Shown: positions 1-8,682, counted from the first letter of the stretch. The stretch: 64,000 nucleotides of DNA from CAWDZK01 sp963807005 (GCA_963807005.1 CAWDZK010000005.1:248001-312000), one strand, 5' to 3'. Program-made: numbers and translations. The notes: a model not told the origin generated them from the sequence alone.

Positions 1-2
1 AC

Positions 3-1487
3 TTCGGGGTCGACGCCAAGGACCTCACCGTCGAGCAGGGCGCAGTGCTCGCCTCCGTCATCCGTTCGCCGGCCGGGTACGACCCCACGAACCACCCTGA
101 CCGGTTGCAGCCCCGGTTCGACTACGTCCTCGACGGCATGGTCGCGAAGGGCTGGCTCGACCCCGCCAAGCGCGACGGCATGACCGTCCCGCCGCTCGCG
201 GAGGGCAACAAGCCGAAGGGCGGCACCGACTACTACCTGATGGACGCGGTGCGCCGTGAGCTCAAGGCGAACGGGTTCACCGACCGCGACATCGACCTCG
301 GCGGGCTGCGGGTCATCTCGACGTTCGACCGCAGGTCCCAGCGCGCCGCTGTACGCGCCGTGCGCCAGGAACGACCCCGGGAGAACGCCAAGAACGTGCA
401 CATCGGGCTGTCTGCCGTCGAGCCGGGCACCGGTGCTGTCGTGGCGATGTACGGCGGCGCGGAGGCCGGCGGGCTGAACGAGGTCACCCAGGCGCGGGTG
501 CAGCCCGGCTCGTCCTTCAAGCCGTTCACCCTGGCCGCCGCGCTGGAGGACGGCATCTCGCTGAGGAGCCGGTTCTCCGGCAACTCGCCGTTCGACGTCC
601 CCGGCACCGACAAGGAGGTGAACAACGAGTTCGACCGCAGCTACGGCTCGTCCATCGACCTCGTGACCGGACTCGAGCAGTCCATCAACACCGTCTTCGT
701 CGACCTCAACCTCGAGATGGGGCCGGACAAGATGGTCCAGGCGGCGATCGACGCCGGCATCCCGGCGGACACCCCGGGGCTGCAGGCCAACGCCGTCAGC
801 ACCCTCGGTACCGCGTCGGTGCGCAACATCGACATGGCCAACGCCTACGCGACCTTCGCCGCCGGGGGTGAACGGGCCACCTGGCACGTCGTGCAGGAGG
901 TCAAGGGCGCCAACGGCGGTACCCGGTTCAAGGCCAACGACAGCACCGAACGGGTCTTCGACAAGGACGTTGTCGCCGACGTCAACTACGCGATGCAGCA
1001 GGTGGTGCGCAGCGGCACAGGGAGCGAGGCGCGCGCCCTCGGCCGGCCGGCAGGGGCGAAGACCGGTACCGCGGCACTGCGGCCGGACACCACGACCTCC
1101 GCCTGGTTCGTCGGGTACACCCCGCAGCTCGCGGCCGCGGTGGACTTCTACAAGGGAACCGGCAAGGCCGACCTCGACGGCGTCGGCGGCCTGTCGACGT
1201 TCTTCGGTGGCGAGTACCCCGCGCGGATCTGGACCGCCTTCATGACCGCGGCGCTGCAGAACCAGCCGGTGGAGAAGTTCCCGCCGCCGGCGTACGTCGG
1301 CGAGGCTCTGAACCCGACTCCGACCAAGGCGCCGTCGCCGACGGAGTCCTCGACGACACCGAGCGAGTCGTCGACTCCGAGCGGGACGCCGACGGAGTCG
1401 GCGCCCCCGAGCACGCCGCCCACACCGACACCTACCCCGACCGGCTCCGGCGGGATCACCCTCTCGCCGTCGGCACCGGGCGGGTGA
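3..1487 (+). CDS. Class A penicillin-binding protein, 5'-truncated by window edge
   Basis: Bifunctional peptidoglycan synthase acting outside the membrane; the gene starts before the window. The first visible residues (YFGVDAKDLTVEQGAVLAS) are the end of the GT51 glycosyltransferase domain. The transpeptidase domain follows, with SxxK as SSFK at 510-521, SxN as SIN at 681-689 and KTG at 1059-1067. The last 60 or so residues are a Pro/Ser/Thr-rich tail, common in actinobacterial PBPs. The stop overlaps the next start by 4 bases (GTGA), so the two are translationally coupled. Position before a GT87 protein and rpsF matches ponA1 of M. tuberculosis, so a PonA-type role is likely. Confidence 0.93.
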   Translation, partial: FGVDAKDLTVEQGAVLASVIRSPAGYDPTNHPDRLQPRFDYVLDGMVAKGWLDPAKRDGMTVPPLAEGNKPKGGTDYYLMDAVRRELKANGFTDRDIDLGGLRVISTFDRRSQRAAVRAVRQERPRENAKNVHIGLSAVEPGTGAVVAMYGGAEAGGLNEVTQARVQPGSSFKPFTLAAALEDGISLRSRFSGNSPFDVPGTDKEVNNEFDRSYGSSIDLVTGLEQSINTVFVDLNLEMGPDKMVQAAIDAGIPADTPGLQANAVSTLGTASVRNIDMANAYATFAAGGERATWHVVQEVKGANGGTRFKANDSTERVFDKDVVADVNYAMQQVVRSGTGSEARALGRPAGAKTGTAALRPDTTTSAWFVGYTPQLAAAVDFYKGTGKADLDGVGGLSTFFGGEYPARIWTAFMTAALQNQPVEKFPPPAYVGEALNPTPTKAPSPTESSTTPSESSTPSGTPTESAPPSTPPTPTPTPTGSGGITLSPSAPGG

Positions 1488-2980
1488 CCACCGGCGCGCT
1501 CGTCGTCCCCTCGCGGGACGACCCCGTCGTACGTGTCGGCAGCGAGGTCGTGGGCGGGCCGCTCGGCCGTCACGCCTCGCCGGGACGGCCCTGGTGGACG
1601 GTGGTGCGGGTGCTGGTCGCGCTCACCTTCCTCACCTGTGCGGTGGGACTCGTGCAGAAGGACTGGTGCCGGGACAACGGCTGGGCGGTGCCCGGCGTCT
1701 ACAGCCACGCCTGCTACAGCGACGTGCCGCCGCTGTACTTCGGTCGCGGCCTGGCCGACGGCGAGGTGCCGTACCTCGGCCAGAGCAGCGACCGCCAGGT
1801 GGAGTACCCGGTGCTGACCGGCGCCGCGATGTACCTCACCGCACAGCTCGTGCCCTCCGGCGGCACGCCCGACGAGCGCTCGAGGTGGTACTTCGACATC
1901 AACGCACTCGGCGCGGCCGTCGCGGCGGCGGTGGCGGTGGCAGCGACCGTCGCCGTGTCCGGCCGGCGCCGGTGGGACGCCGCGATGGTGGCGACCGCCC
2001 CGGTGCTCGCCCTCACGGCGACCATCAACTGGGATCTCTACGCCGTCGCGCTCCTGGCGCTCGGCATGCTCGCCTGGGCGCGGGAGAGACCGCTCGCCGC
2101 CGGGGTGCTCGTCGGCCTCGCGGCGGCGACCAAGTTCTACCCGCTGTTCGCTCTCGGGCCGATGTTCGTGCTGTGCCTGCGGGCCGGCCGGCTTCGTGAG
2201 TTCTGGGCGACGCTGGTCGCCGCGGCCTGCGGGTGGGGCGCCGTCAACGTGCCGGTGATGCTGGCGGACTTCGAGGGCTGGTCGAAGTTCTACCGGCTGT
2301 CGGAGGAACGCGGGGCCGGGTTCAGCTCGATCTGGTTCGTCCTCGGCCACCAGGGTCACCCGGTGCCGGAGGACAAGCTCAACCTGGTAGCCGGTGTGCT
2401 CTTCGCCGTGGCCTGTGCCGCGATCGCCGTTCTCGGGCTGGTGGCCGAGCGGCGACCGCGGCTGCCACAGCTGGTCTTCCTCGTCGTCGCGGCGTTCCTG
2501 CTCACGAACAAGGTGTACTCACCGCAGTACGTCCTCTGGCTGCTGCCGCTCGCAGTGCTCGCCCGCCCGCGGTGGCGCGACGTGCTGGTCTGGCAGGCGG
2601 CCGAGGTCGTGCACTACGTCGGGATCTGGATGCTCATCCTCGGCTACCCGCCGGGCAAGCCGGAGCGCGCGCTCGGCGAGGACGGCTACGACCTCACGGT
2701 GCTGGCGCACGTGATTGCGACGCTCTGGTTCATGGGACTGGTGGTGCGTGACGTGCTGCGCCCCGAGCACGACCCGGTCCGCACCCCGACGCCCGGATCG
2801 GTGTCGCCCGCCGTCGCGACGGCGGAGGGCGAGCACCGCGGCGCGGCCACCGGCGCGCATGCCCGGGCCGGCGGCGCGCTCGGCGTCGGCGGCCGCGCTG
2901 GAGTCGAACGGGTGGACGACCCGGCCGGCGGGGTGCTCGACCACGCGCCCGACGTCCTCCGCCTGGTCCCGACCCGCTGA
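1484..2980 (+). CDS. GT87-type polyprenyl-sugar-dependent membrane glycosyltransferase (DUF2029)
   Basis: Integral membrane protein of 498 residues with about ten hydrophobic helices, resembling actinobacterial GT87 mannosyltransferases that use polyprenyl-phosphate sugars to build cell-envelope glycans. The GTG start lies in the 4-base overlap with the upstream PBP. The last 80 residues are Ala/Gly/Arg-rich, low in complexity and probably cytoplasmic. The homologous gene sits at the same place in mycobacteria (next to ponA1). The acceptor and sugar cannot be read from sequence. A double hairpin follows the stop within 25 bases and may end transcription. Confidence 0.8.
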   Translation: MTTGALVVPSRDDPVVRVGSEVVGGPLGRHASPGRPWWTVVRVLVALTFLTCAVGLVQKDWCRDNGWAVPGVYSHACYSDVPPLYFGRGLADGEVPYLGQSSDRQVEYPVLTGAAMYLTAQLVPSGGTPDERSRWYFDINALGAAVAAAVAVAATVAVSGRRRWDAAMVATAPVLALTATINWDLYAVALLALGMLAWARERPLAAGVLVGLAAATKFYPLFALGPMFVLCLRAGRLREFWATLVAAACGWGAVNVPVMLADFEGWSKFYRLSEERGAGFSSIWFVLGHQGHPVPEDKLNLVAGVLFAVACAAIAVLGLVAERRPRLPQLVFLVVAAFLLTNKVYSPQYVLWLLPLAVLARPRWRDVLVWQAAEVVHYVGIWMLILGYPPGKPERALGEDGYDLTVLAHVIATLWFMGLVVRDVLRPEHDPVRTPTPGSVSPAVATAEGEHRGAATGAHARAGGALGVGGRAGVERVDDPAGGVLDHAPDVLRLVPTR

Positions 2981-3002
2981 CCCACCCCCCTCGCACTCCG
3001 CT

Positions 3003-3059
3003 GTCGACCACGTTTACGTGGTCGACGGGCACATGACGTGGCTCGTGCGCCACGTCATG
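3003..3059. repeat. Hairpin module A, copy 1 (palindrome then stem-loop)
   Basis: Two adjacent inverted repeats. The first is an 11-base arm GTCGACCACGT (3003-3013), TT, then ACGTGGTCGAC to 3026. The second has 11-base arms CATGACGTGGC (3032-3042) and GCCACGTCATG (3049-3059) with a 6-base loop. Related modules lie at 4164-4224, in reversed order, and at 51282-51345. Position just after a stop codon suggests a terminator or REP-like element. Confidence 0.85.
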
Positions 3060-3135
3060 GGCAGGTACGCCGCGACAAGTAAGGCCCTGTGGACAGCGCC
3101 GGTGATGGCACGTCAGGTCGCGGCAGGCTCATCCC

Positions 3136-4131
3136 GTGCGAACAATGCGCGACCTGCACCCTGCCTTGCTGGCACTCATGGAGCACCAAGGCGGGGTGTT
3201 CAGTGCCGCTCAAGCCCGTGCGCATGGCCACGACGTCGACCACCTGAACCGCCTGCGGACACGTCGACCTCGCGTCCTGACCTCGGTCCGCCGAGGTGTC
3301 TACGCCTGGCGCGAGGCCTACGAGTCTGCGCCACCGGACGCCCGTCATCTGCTGGACGTCGCTGCGCTCGGCCTCTCGTTGGAGGGCAACGCCGTCGTCA
3401 GCCACCAGTCCGCGGCAGTCGTGCTGGGGCTGGAGCTTTTGGACCCGGATCTCGACTGCGTCCATGTGACGCGCCAGCCGCCGTGCCGGCCGCACGTGGA
3501 GGCAGGCGTCCAGCACCACGTGGCCGAGCTCCCCGACGAGCTGGTCTTGCCTCGTGCAGTCGGGCTGCCGGTCACCTGCCCGGCCCGGACGGCGATCGAC
3601 GTGGCACGCGGCACCGGGCGACTGGAGTGTGCCGTCGCCGCGTGCGACTCAGCCCTGCGTAGCGGCGTACCGCGCGACGAGCTGGCAGCCGTGTTCGACC
3701 CGTGTCGCAGCTGGCCAGGCGCACATCTCGTCGCTCGCGCGATCGAGCTGGCCGACGCGCGGGCCGCCAACCCCGGGGAGTCGTGGTCACGGGTGGTACT
3801 GATCAGCGAGGGTCTTGCGCCTGACGAACTCCAGGTGCCTGTATACGACGAGGAAGGGCTCGTCGGCTACGCCGACTTCGGGTGGGACGGCGTCGTCGGC
3901 GAGTTCGACGGCAAGGGCAAGTACGGGCTGGTTCAGCCGGTAGTCGACGCGGAAGCCGTACGGCGCGTGCTCTGGAACGAGAAGCGCCGCGAGGACCGGC
4001 TTCGGGTGCGGCACGAGGTCGTGCGCTGGTCCACGGCTGACTTGCACCAGCCGGGTGTCCTCGCCGGCCGGGTGCGGGCGGCACAGGAGCGCGCCAGGCT
4101 CCGCGCTGGCGGATGGCGGGCGAGCGGATGA
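3136..4131 (+). CDS. AbiEi-like antitoxin-domain protein with C-terminal nuclease-like region
   Basis: 331 residues. The N-terminus (about residues 5-55) resembles the winged-helix domain of AbiEi-type antitoxins (ALMEHQGGVFSAAQARAHG, then RRGVYAW). The C-terminal part (YADFGWDGVVGEFDGKGKYG, about 245-265) recalls the D...ExK core of PD-(D/E)XK-like domains often fused to such antitoxins. No AbiEii toxin gene is adjacent, so this is an orphan, a common actinobacterial situation; DNA-binding regulator is the safest function. GTG at 3136 and ATG at 3145 are both possible starts. The gene is bracketed by inverted hairpin modules and interrupts an otherwise conserved order, suggesting it was gained. 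Confidence 0.7.
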   Translation: MRTMRDLHPALLALMEHQGGVFSAAQARAHGHDVDHLNRLRTRRPRVLTSVRRGVYAWREAYESAPPDARHLLDVAALGLSLEGNAVVSHQSAAVVLGLELLDPDLDCVHVTRQPPCRPHVEAGVQHHVAELPDELVLPRAVGLPVTCPARTAIDVARGTGRLECAVAACDSALRSGVPRDELAAVFDPCRSWPGAHLVARAIELADARAANPGESWSRVVLISEGLAPDELQVPVYDEEGLVGYADFGWDGVVGEFDGKGKYGLVQPVVDAEAVRRVLWNEKRREDRLRVRHEVVRWSTADLHQPGVLAGRVRAAQERARLRAGGWRASG

Positions 4132-4163
4132 CGTCGAGAGCTTCTGCTTGGCATGGCCGGAAG

Positions 4164-4224
4164 GTGCATGGCGTGGCGCAGGTGCCACGCCATGCACACG
4201 TCGACCACGCATACGTGGTCGACG
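4164..4224. repeat. Hairpin module A, copy 2 (inverted order)
   Basis: Stem-loop with 14-base arms GTGCATGGCGTGGC (4164-4177) and GCCACGCCATGCAC (4184-4197). One base later comes the palindrome CGTCGACCACG (4199-4209), CATA, CGTGGTCGACG (4214-4224). The order of the two hairpins is the reverse of copy 1, so copies 1 and 2 face each other across the AbiEi-like gene. It lies between two convergent stops (4131 and 4265) and could act as a bidirectional terminator. Confidence 0.85.
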
Positions 4225-4226
4225 GC

Positions 4227-4253
4227 GGTCGGGGTGGTCGGGGTGGTCGGGGT
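4227..4253 (+). repeat. Three exact 9-base tandem repeats
   Basis: GGTCGGGGT occurs three times head to tail (4227-4235, 4236-4244, 4245-4253), immediately beside hairpin module A copy 2 and before the stop of the racemase-fold gene. The G-runs could form a quadruplex; no function is evident. Confidence 0.8.
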
Positions 4254-4264
4254 GCGCTGGGCCG

Positions 4265-5299
4265 TCAGGAGGGCAGGGGGGCGACCCGGTCGGGGTGCAG
4301 GGTGGTCAGCCGGACGTCGCAGTCCAGCTCGGTGCCGATCGCCGGCGGCGGGACCGACGCCGGCAGCAGCAGCAGCGACACGTGCATGTGCGGCGGCTCG
4401 GCGAACCAGCGCTGGCGACCCTGCCAACGGAACGGGCTCAGGGACAGGTTGGCGGCCGCGAGGGTCCCGGCCGCCAGGGCCTTGCCGCGCCCCACCGGGC
4501 CACGGACCGTGCGCGGCGCCTCCAGCGCCACCCCGTGGGCGGTGCCACCGCTGACGACGACCAGGTGGCTGTCGCGCGTGGCCCGACGGCGTCGGTAGCC
4601 GTAGTGGGTGCCGCGCGCGAGCTGGTGCACGTCGAGCACGGTGCCGCGGGCCTGCAACGCGCCCCGGTCGCCCAGCCACAGGGAGGTGCCGATCCGGGGC
4701 CGGAAGATGGTGGCCGGGAAGCTGCCCCGCAGGCCGTGCAGCTCGCGGTCGCTGAGGTGACTGACCCAGGCCACGTCGGTGGGGACACCGGCGTCGGCGA
4801 GCAGGCGCAGCCAGGACGCGACCTCGTCGGCGGGTCGGTAGCCCCCGTGCCGGTCGATCGGCAGGTGGAACGCGAGGCCTTCCAGCCGTACGCCGGGCAG
4901 CGCGGCCGCGAGACCGGCGACGGCACCGGTCCCGAGCCCGTGCCGGTGCATGGACGTGACGGCCTCGACGACCACCCGCGCCCCGCCGGCGGCCCTCAGC
5001 GTCTCGAGATGGGCGACGGTCTGCAGCACCCGGCCGGTGTCGTCCGGGAACGGCGCGGGGAACGACGGCGTGAGCACGAGCACGTCGCCCGGAAAGGCGG
5101 CGGCGACCTCGGGCAGCTCGTCGGGCGTGCCGACCGCGACCGTGTCGACTCCGAGCCGCGCGGCCTCCGCGGCGAGGCGGGCGTTGCCGACGCCGTAGCC
5201 GTTGCCCTTGATGACGGGGACGATCCCCGGGGTGGCCTCGACCGTCGCCCGCAGGTGCCGCCGCCAGCGGCCCTCGTCCAGGTAGAGCGAGAAGGTCAT
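4265..5299 (-). CDS. Alanine racemase-fold PLP protein
   Basis: 344 residues. The N-terminal PLP-barrel domain carries IKGNGYG with the candidate PLP lysine at K31, equivalent to the KANAYG motif of alanine racemase. The C-terminal beta domain is divergent (HYGYRRR, then HMHVSLLLLP) and the protein is a little shorter than typical Alr. The ATG at 5299 overlaps the stop of the FemX-like gene by 4 bases, so the two are one operon. The pairing suggests work on amino acids of peptidoglycan or its cross-bridge, but whether it racemises alanine or another substrate cannot be said. The longer reading to 5680 is antisense to nothing but overlaps the FemX frame and is rejected. Confidence 0.78.
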   Translation of the reverse strand: MTFSLYLDEGRWRRHLRATVEATPGIVPVIKGNGYGVGNARLAAEAARLGVDTVAVGTPDELPEVAAAFPGDVLVLTPSFPAPFPDDTGRVLQTVAHLETLRAAGGARVVVEAVTSMHRHGLGTGAVAGLAAALPGVRLEGLAFHLPIDRHGGYRPADEVASWLRLLADAGVPTDVAWVSHLSDRELHGLRGSFPATIFRPRIGTSLWLGDRGALQARGTVLDVHQLARGTHYGYRRRRATRDSHLVVVSGGTAHGVALEAPRTVRGPVGRGKALAAGTLAAANLSLSPFRWQGRQRWFAEPPHMHVSLLLLPASVPPPAIGTELDCDVRLTTLHPDRVAPLPS

Positions 5300-6426
5300 C
5301 GCCGGCTCATGTACAGGTCGAAGGCCTTGAAGAGCACCTTGTTCAGCGGCAGGTCCCACTCGCCGGCGTACTCGACCGCCTCGCCGCCGGTGCCGAGCTT
5401 GAACTGGATCAGCCCGAAGTGCGGGTCGTCCTCGGACAGCGTGTCGGTGATGCCGCGCAGGTCGTAGACCGTCGCTCCCGCGGCCTTCGCGTCCCGCAGC
5501 ATTGCCCACTGCACCGCGTTGGACCCGCGGACGTCGCGCTTGGCGGTGGACGAGGCACCGTAGGAGTACCACGCGTGCTGCCCGACCCGGACCATGGTGG
5601 TCGCGGCGACCAGGTCGCCCTCGTGCTCGGCCAGGTAGAGCCGGATCCGGTCCGGGTCCTCGGCGCGCATCGCCTGCCACATCTGGCGGAAGTACGACAG
5701 CGGCCGGCCGGTGAAGTGGTCGCGCTCGGCGGTCTCGAGGTACAGCGCGTGGAAGGCCGGCAGGTCGGACTCGTCGCCCTGCCGCACGGTGACGCCGAGC
5801 TTGTCGGCCTTCTTGATGTTGCGGCGCCAGAGCTGGTTGAACCCCTTGAGCAGCTCGTCCTCGTCGCGGTCGGCGAGCGGCACCTGGAACACGTACTGCG
5901 GCTGGCCGGCGCCGAAGCCGCCCTCGGCCTCCGGGGCGCGCCAGCCGAGCCGGGTCAGCGTGGCGACCACGCGGTCGCCGACCGGGTCGGTGGAGTCCGG
6001 CGGGACGTCGGCCAGGCGGGCCGCGCCACCCTCGGCGATCGCTGCCTTGACCGTGGCGGCCGACCAGCGGCGACGCGCCACCGGCGGCCCCATCTTCACG
6101 CCGAACGCCCCGCGCCCCTTGAGGTACGCGACCATCGGCGCCAGCCAGGCGTCGAGGTCGTCAACGGCGGCGGCCCACTCGATCACCGGTCCCTCGGGCA
6201 GGTAGGCGAGGAACTTCTGCACCTTCGGCACCTGGCGCAGCAGCACGAGGCCGGCGCCGACCAGCGCGGCCGGGTCGCCGGCGTCGTCGTACCAGCCGAG
6301 GCTCTCGCTGCCCCACTCCGCCTTCACCGCGGCCCACGACGGGCACTGGAGGAACGACGCCGACGGCCGGCTGTCGAGGAACGCCAGGTGCTCGGCGCTG
6401 CTGATCGGACGGACGGCGAGCGCCAT
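5296..6426 (-). CDS. FemA/FemB/FemX-family peptidoglycan bridge aminoacyltransferase
   Basis: 376 residues resembling FemX/FemAB enzymes, which transfer an amino acid from aminoacyl-tRNA to the stem peptide of lipid II at the cytoplasmic face. Family-like segments include FLQCPSWAAVKAEWG near the N-terminus, PEGPVIEW (about 100), NIKKADKLGVTV (about 205) and GSNAVQWAMLRDAKAAGA (about 305) in the second GNAT fold. Starting at ATG 6426 (MALAVRPISS) gives the usual family length; upstream in-frame codons to 6564 are low-complexity and rejected. It overlaps the racemase-fold gene by 4 bases. The bridge residue is not predictable. Confidence 0.85.
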   Translation of the reverse strand: MALAVRPISSAEHLAFLDSRPSASFLQCPSWAAVKAEWGSESLGWYDDAGDPAALVGAGLVLLRQVPKVQKFLAYLPEGPVIEWAAAVDDLDAWLAPMVAYLKGRGAFGVKMGPPVARRRWSAATVKAAIAEGGAARLADVPPDSTDPVGDRVVATLTRLGWRAPEAEGGFGAGQPQYVFQVPLADRDEDELLKGFNQLWRRNIKKADKLGVTVRQGDESDLPAFHALYLETAERDHFTGRPLSYFRQMWQAMRAEDPDRIRLYLAEHEGDLVAATTMVRVGQHAWYSYGASSTAKRDVRGSNAVQWAMLRDAKAAGATVYDLRGITDTLSEDDPHFGLIQFKLGTGGEAVEYAGEWDLPLNKVLFKAFDLYMSRR

Positions 6427-6596
6427 GGGGCGACGGGCTCCTCGGGCGAGGGGGCGGCTGCTGCAGGTCGGCCCCGAGGCTACCCAGGGACCAGGCCCGC
6501 GACGCGCGACGGCCGCCGCACCCGGGTGTCCGGGTGCGGCGGCCGTCGGGTGCGCGGTAGGCACCGGTGGTGCGGCCGGCGTGCGCCGGCGGGACG

Positions 6597-7187
6597 TCAG
6601 CCCTTCTGCAGGACGGCCTGGGCCTCGATCTCGATGGTGATCTTCTTGCTGACGAGGACGCCGCCGGACTCGAGCGCGACGTTCCAGGTGAGACCGAAGT
6701 CCTCGCGGTCGATCTCGGTCTTCGCGGTGACGGCCAGCTTGGTGTTGCCGAAGGGGTCGTTGGCGACGCCGTCGAGCTCGACCTTGAGGGAGACGGGCCG
6801 GGTGACGTCCTTGATGGTGAGGTCGCCCTCGACCACGAACTCGTCGCCGTCCCGCGTGACGACCCTGGCGTTGCCGAAGGTGATCGCGGGGTAGGTCTCG
6901 GCGTCGAAGAAGTCGCCGGAGCGCAGGTGCGCGTCACGGTCGGGGGTGCCGGTGTCGATCGAGGCGGTCTGGATGGCGGCCTCCGCGGTCGAGGACGCGA
7001 CGTCGTCGCCGATGGTGATCGATCCGGTGTACTCGCGGAAGGCACCGCGCACCTTGGTCACCATGAGGTGCCGGGCGACGAAGCCGATCCGGGTGTGGGT
7101 GGGGTCGATCACGTAGGTGCCGGCCGCGGGGAGGCTGACGCCGTCGACGACGCGGAGGCCGGCGGTGGGGAGGGTCTGCTCGGTCAT
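6597..7187 (-). CDS. YceI-family lipocalin-like protein
   Basis: 196 residues with the YceI pattern: YVIDPTHTRIGFVARHLMVTKVRG near the N-terminus, SGDFFDAETYPAITF in the middle and VSLKVELDGVANDPFG later. YceI proteins bind polyisoprenoid or other amphiphilic molecules in a beta-barrel. No signal peptide is seen, so it is probably cytoplasmic. ATG 7187 is chosen because it gives the family N-terminus; a longer reading to 7331 would enter the MarR promoter. It is divergent from a MarR regulator, which is its probable repressor, across a 103-base AT-rich gap. Confidence 0.88.
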   Translation of the reverse strand: MTEQTLPTAGLRVVDGVSLPAAGTYVIDPTHTRIGFVARHLMVTKVRGAFREYTGSITIGDDVASSTAEAAIQTASIDTGTPDRDAHLRSGDFFDAETYPAITFGNARVVTRDGDEFVVEGDLTIKDVTRPVSLKVELDGVANDPFGNTKLAVTAKTEIDREDFGLTWNVALESGGVLVSKKITIEIEAQAVLQKG

Positions 7188-7235
7188 GGGATGGGTCCTT
7201 CCGGGAAGCGGGGGGTTGGCCGGTGTCGCCTGCTG

Positions 7236-7285
7236 GAGCAAATGTTGCATGCTCAATATTCCCCGAGTCAAGTAGATGTAGACTC
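7236..7285. promoter_or_regulatory. Shared YceI/MarR control region with two dyads
   Basis: Unusually AT-rich patch between divergent genes. Dyads: GAGCA (7236-7240) with TGCTC (7250-7254), and GAGTC (7265-7269) with GACTC (7281-7285). TAGACT at 7279-7284 ends 6 bases before the MarR ATG and would suit a leaderless -10. AGTCAA at 7266-7271 reads TTGACT on the other strand, a -35 candidate for yceI. The likely ligand is the MarR protein itself; this is inference. Confidence 0.4.
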
Positions 7286-7290
7286 GTCCC

Positions 7291-7842
7291 ATGCCACCGG
7301 GACCCCTGGACGACGATCGGCTCACGCTCATGGGCCTGCTCGCCGAGACCTGGGCGTCCCTCGCGTCCCGCGGACAGGACCAGCTGGCCGGCCACGGGCT
7401 GGCGCCGGCCGAGTTCGAGGTGTGCCTCCGGCTGGCCCGTTCCCCCGAGGGCCTGCTGCGGATGAGCGACCTGGCCGCTCAGACCACCCTGACCTCCAGC
7501 GGGATCACCCGGGTCGTCGACCGGCTGGTCGAGCGCGGGCTGGTGACCCGCCAGTCCTGCGCGACCGACCGGCGCACGACGTACGCGGTCATCACCGCAG
7601 CCGGGCGGGCGCTGCTCGACCAGGTCCTGCCGGGCCACATCGAGCTCGTCGAGAACTGGCTGGTCGAGCCGCTGCGGAAGACCGGTGTGGCGGCCTTCGA
7701 GGAGGCGTTGCGGGCGGTGCGGGACCACGCGGCGCCGTGCGCGACCGTCGGCTCGGACGGTTCCGCCCTCGCCGGGCTGCCCGCGGCGCGGGACCTGCCC
7801 GCCCCCGACGGGGCCGAGCCCGCCGCGGTCGCCGCGCCGTAG
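7291..7842 (+). CDS. MarR-family transcriptional regulator
   Basis: 183 residues with a winged helix-turn-helix: LAPAEFEVCLRLARSPEG, MSDLAAQTTLTSSGITRVVDR (recognition helix about 70-88) and the wing QSCATDRRTTYAVIT. About 40 C-terminal residues beyond the MarR core are Ala/Pro-rich. There is no Shine-Dalgarno before the ATG, while a TAGACT -10 candidate sits 6 bases upstream, so it may be leaderless. Divergent placement from yceI suggests control of yceI and itself; the ligand is unknown. Confidence 0.88.
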   Translation: MPPGPLDDDRLTLMGLLAETWASLASRGQDQLAGHGLAPAEFEVCLRLARSPEGLLRMSDLAAQTTLTSSGITRVVDRLVERGLVTRQSCATDRRTTYAVITAAGRALLDQVLPGHIELVENWLVEPLRKTGVAAFEEALRAVRDHAAPCATVGSDGSALAGLPAARDLPAPDGAEPAAVAAP

Positions 7843-7869
7843 CGGTCGGCCGCTGTCCGGGTGACCCGG

Positions 7870-8682
7870 CTAGGCCGGGAGGTGCTCGCGCAGCCAGGCG
7901 ATGTCGGCGCCCTGGCCCTGCGCGCCGCCCGGGGTCTCGCAGACCACCGGCGCCCCGGCCGCTGCCACCACGGCCAGCAGGTCGTCGCCGCTGATCCGGC
8001 CGCTGCCGAAGTTCGTGTGCCGGTCGGCGCCCGAGTCGAACTCGTCGCGGGAGTCGTTGGCGTGCACCAGGTCGACCCGGCCGGTGGCCGCCTTGACCCG
8101 GTCGACGACGCCGGCCAGCTCCTCCCCGCCGGCGTGCGCGTGGCAGGTGTCCAGGCACACCCCGACCCGCTCGAGCACCGACGGCTCGAGCCGGTCCTCG
8201 AAGACCTGCCACAGGCGGGCCAGCCGCTCGGTGCGGCGGACCATCGCGCCGTCGCCGCCCGCGGTGTTCTCGATCAGCACCGGCAGCGGCGGTGCCCAGC
8301 GCTCGAAGGTCTTGGCCCAGTTGTCGAACCCGCTCTCCGGGTCGTCGTCCTTCAGGACGTGTCCGCCGTGGACCACGATCCCGAGCGCGCCCAGCTCGGC
8401 CGCCGCCTCGGCGTACTTCGCGAGCAGCTGGCGGCTGGGGATCCGGATCCGGTTGTTGGCCGTGGCCACGTTGAGCCGGTACGGCGCGTGCACGTAGAGG
8501 TCGATCCCCGCCTCCGCGACGGCCGCGCGCAGGCCGGCGAGGCCGGCAGGGTGGGCGACGGCCGGGTCCTTCCAGCCCTGGGGGTCGCCCAGGAAGATCT
8601 GGACCAGGTCGGCGCCGCGGGCGGCCGCCTCGGCCACCGGGTCGACCGGGTCGACGTGGGCACCGATGCGCAAGGAGGTCAT
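7870..8682 (-). CDS. nfo: Deoxyribonuclease IV (AP endonuclease)
   Basis: 270 residues of the endonuclease IV TIM-barrel family, which incises DNA 5' of abasic sites in base excision repair using three zinc ions. Visible metal-ligand motifs are YVHAPYRLN, VVHGGHVL, VLIENTAGG, CLDTCHAHAGG and the family signature HANDSRDEFDSGADRHTNFG. Length is normal. ATG 8682 begins MTSLRIGAHVD, as expected. It is encoded opposite to rpsF and ends close to the MarR gene; no operon partner. Confidence 0.93.
   Translation of the reverse strand: MTSLRIGAHVDPVDPVAEAAARGADLVQIFLGDPQGWKDPAVAHPAGLAGLRAAVAEAGIDLYVHAPYRLNVATANNRIRIPSRQLLAKYAEAAAELGALGIVVHGGHVLKDDDPESGFDNWAKTFERWAPPLPVLIENTAGGDGAMVRRTERLARLWQVFEDRLEPSVLERVGVCLDTCHAHAGGEELAGVVDRVKAATGRVDLVHANDSRDEFDSGADRHTNFGSGRISGDDLLAVVAAAGAPVVCETPGGAQGQGADIAWLREHLPA

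Noticed and set aside
2715..3662. 315-codon plus-strand frame across the GT87 and AbiEi genes
   Set aside because: It crosses hairpin module A and is out of frame with both recognisable proteins.
3136..4131. Complete AbiE toxin-antitoxin system
   Set aside because: No AbiEii nucleotidyltransferase gene is adjacent on either side.
3003..4224. AbiEi-like gene plus hairpins considered as an insertion sequence
   Set aside because: No transposase and no target-site duplication could be seen; kept only as a possible non-autonomous unit.
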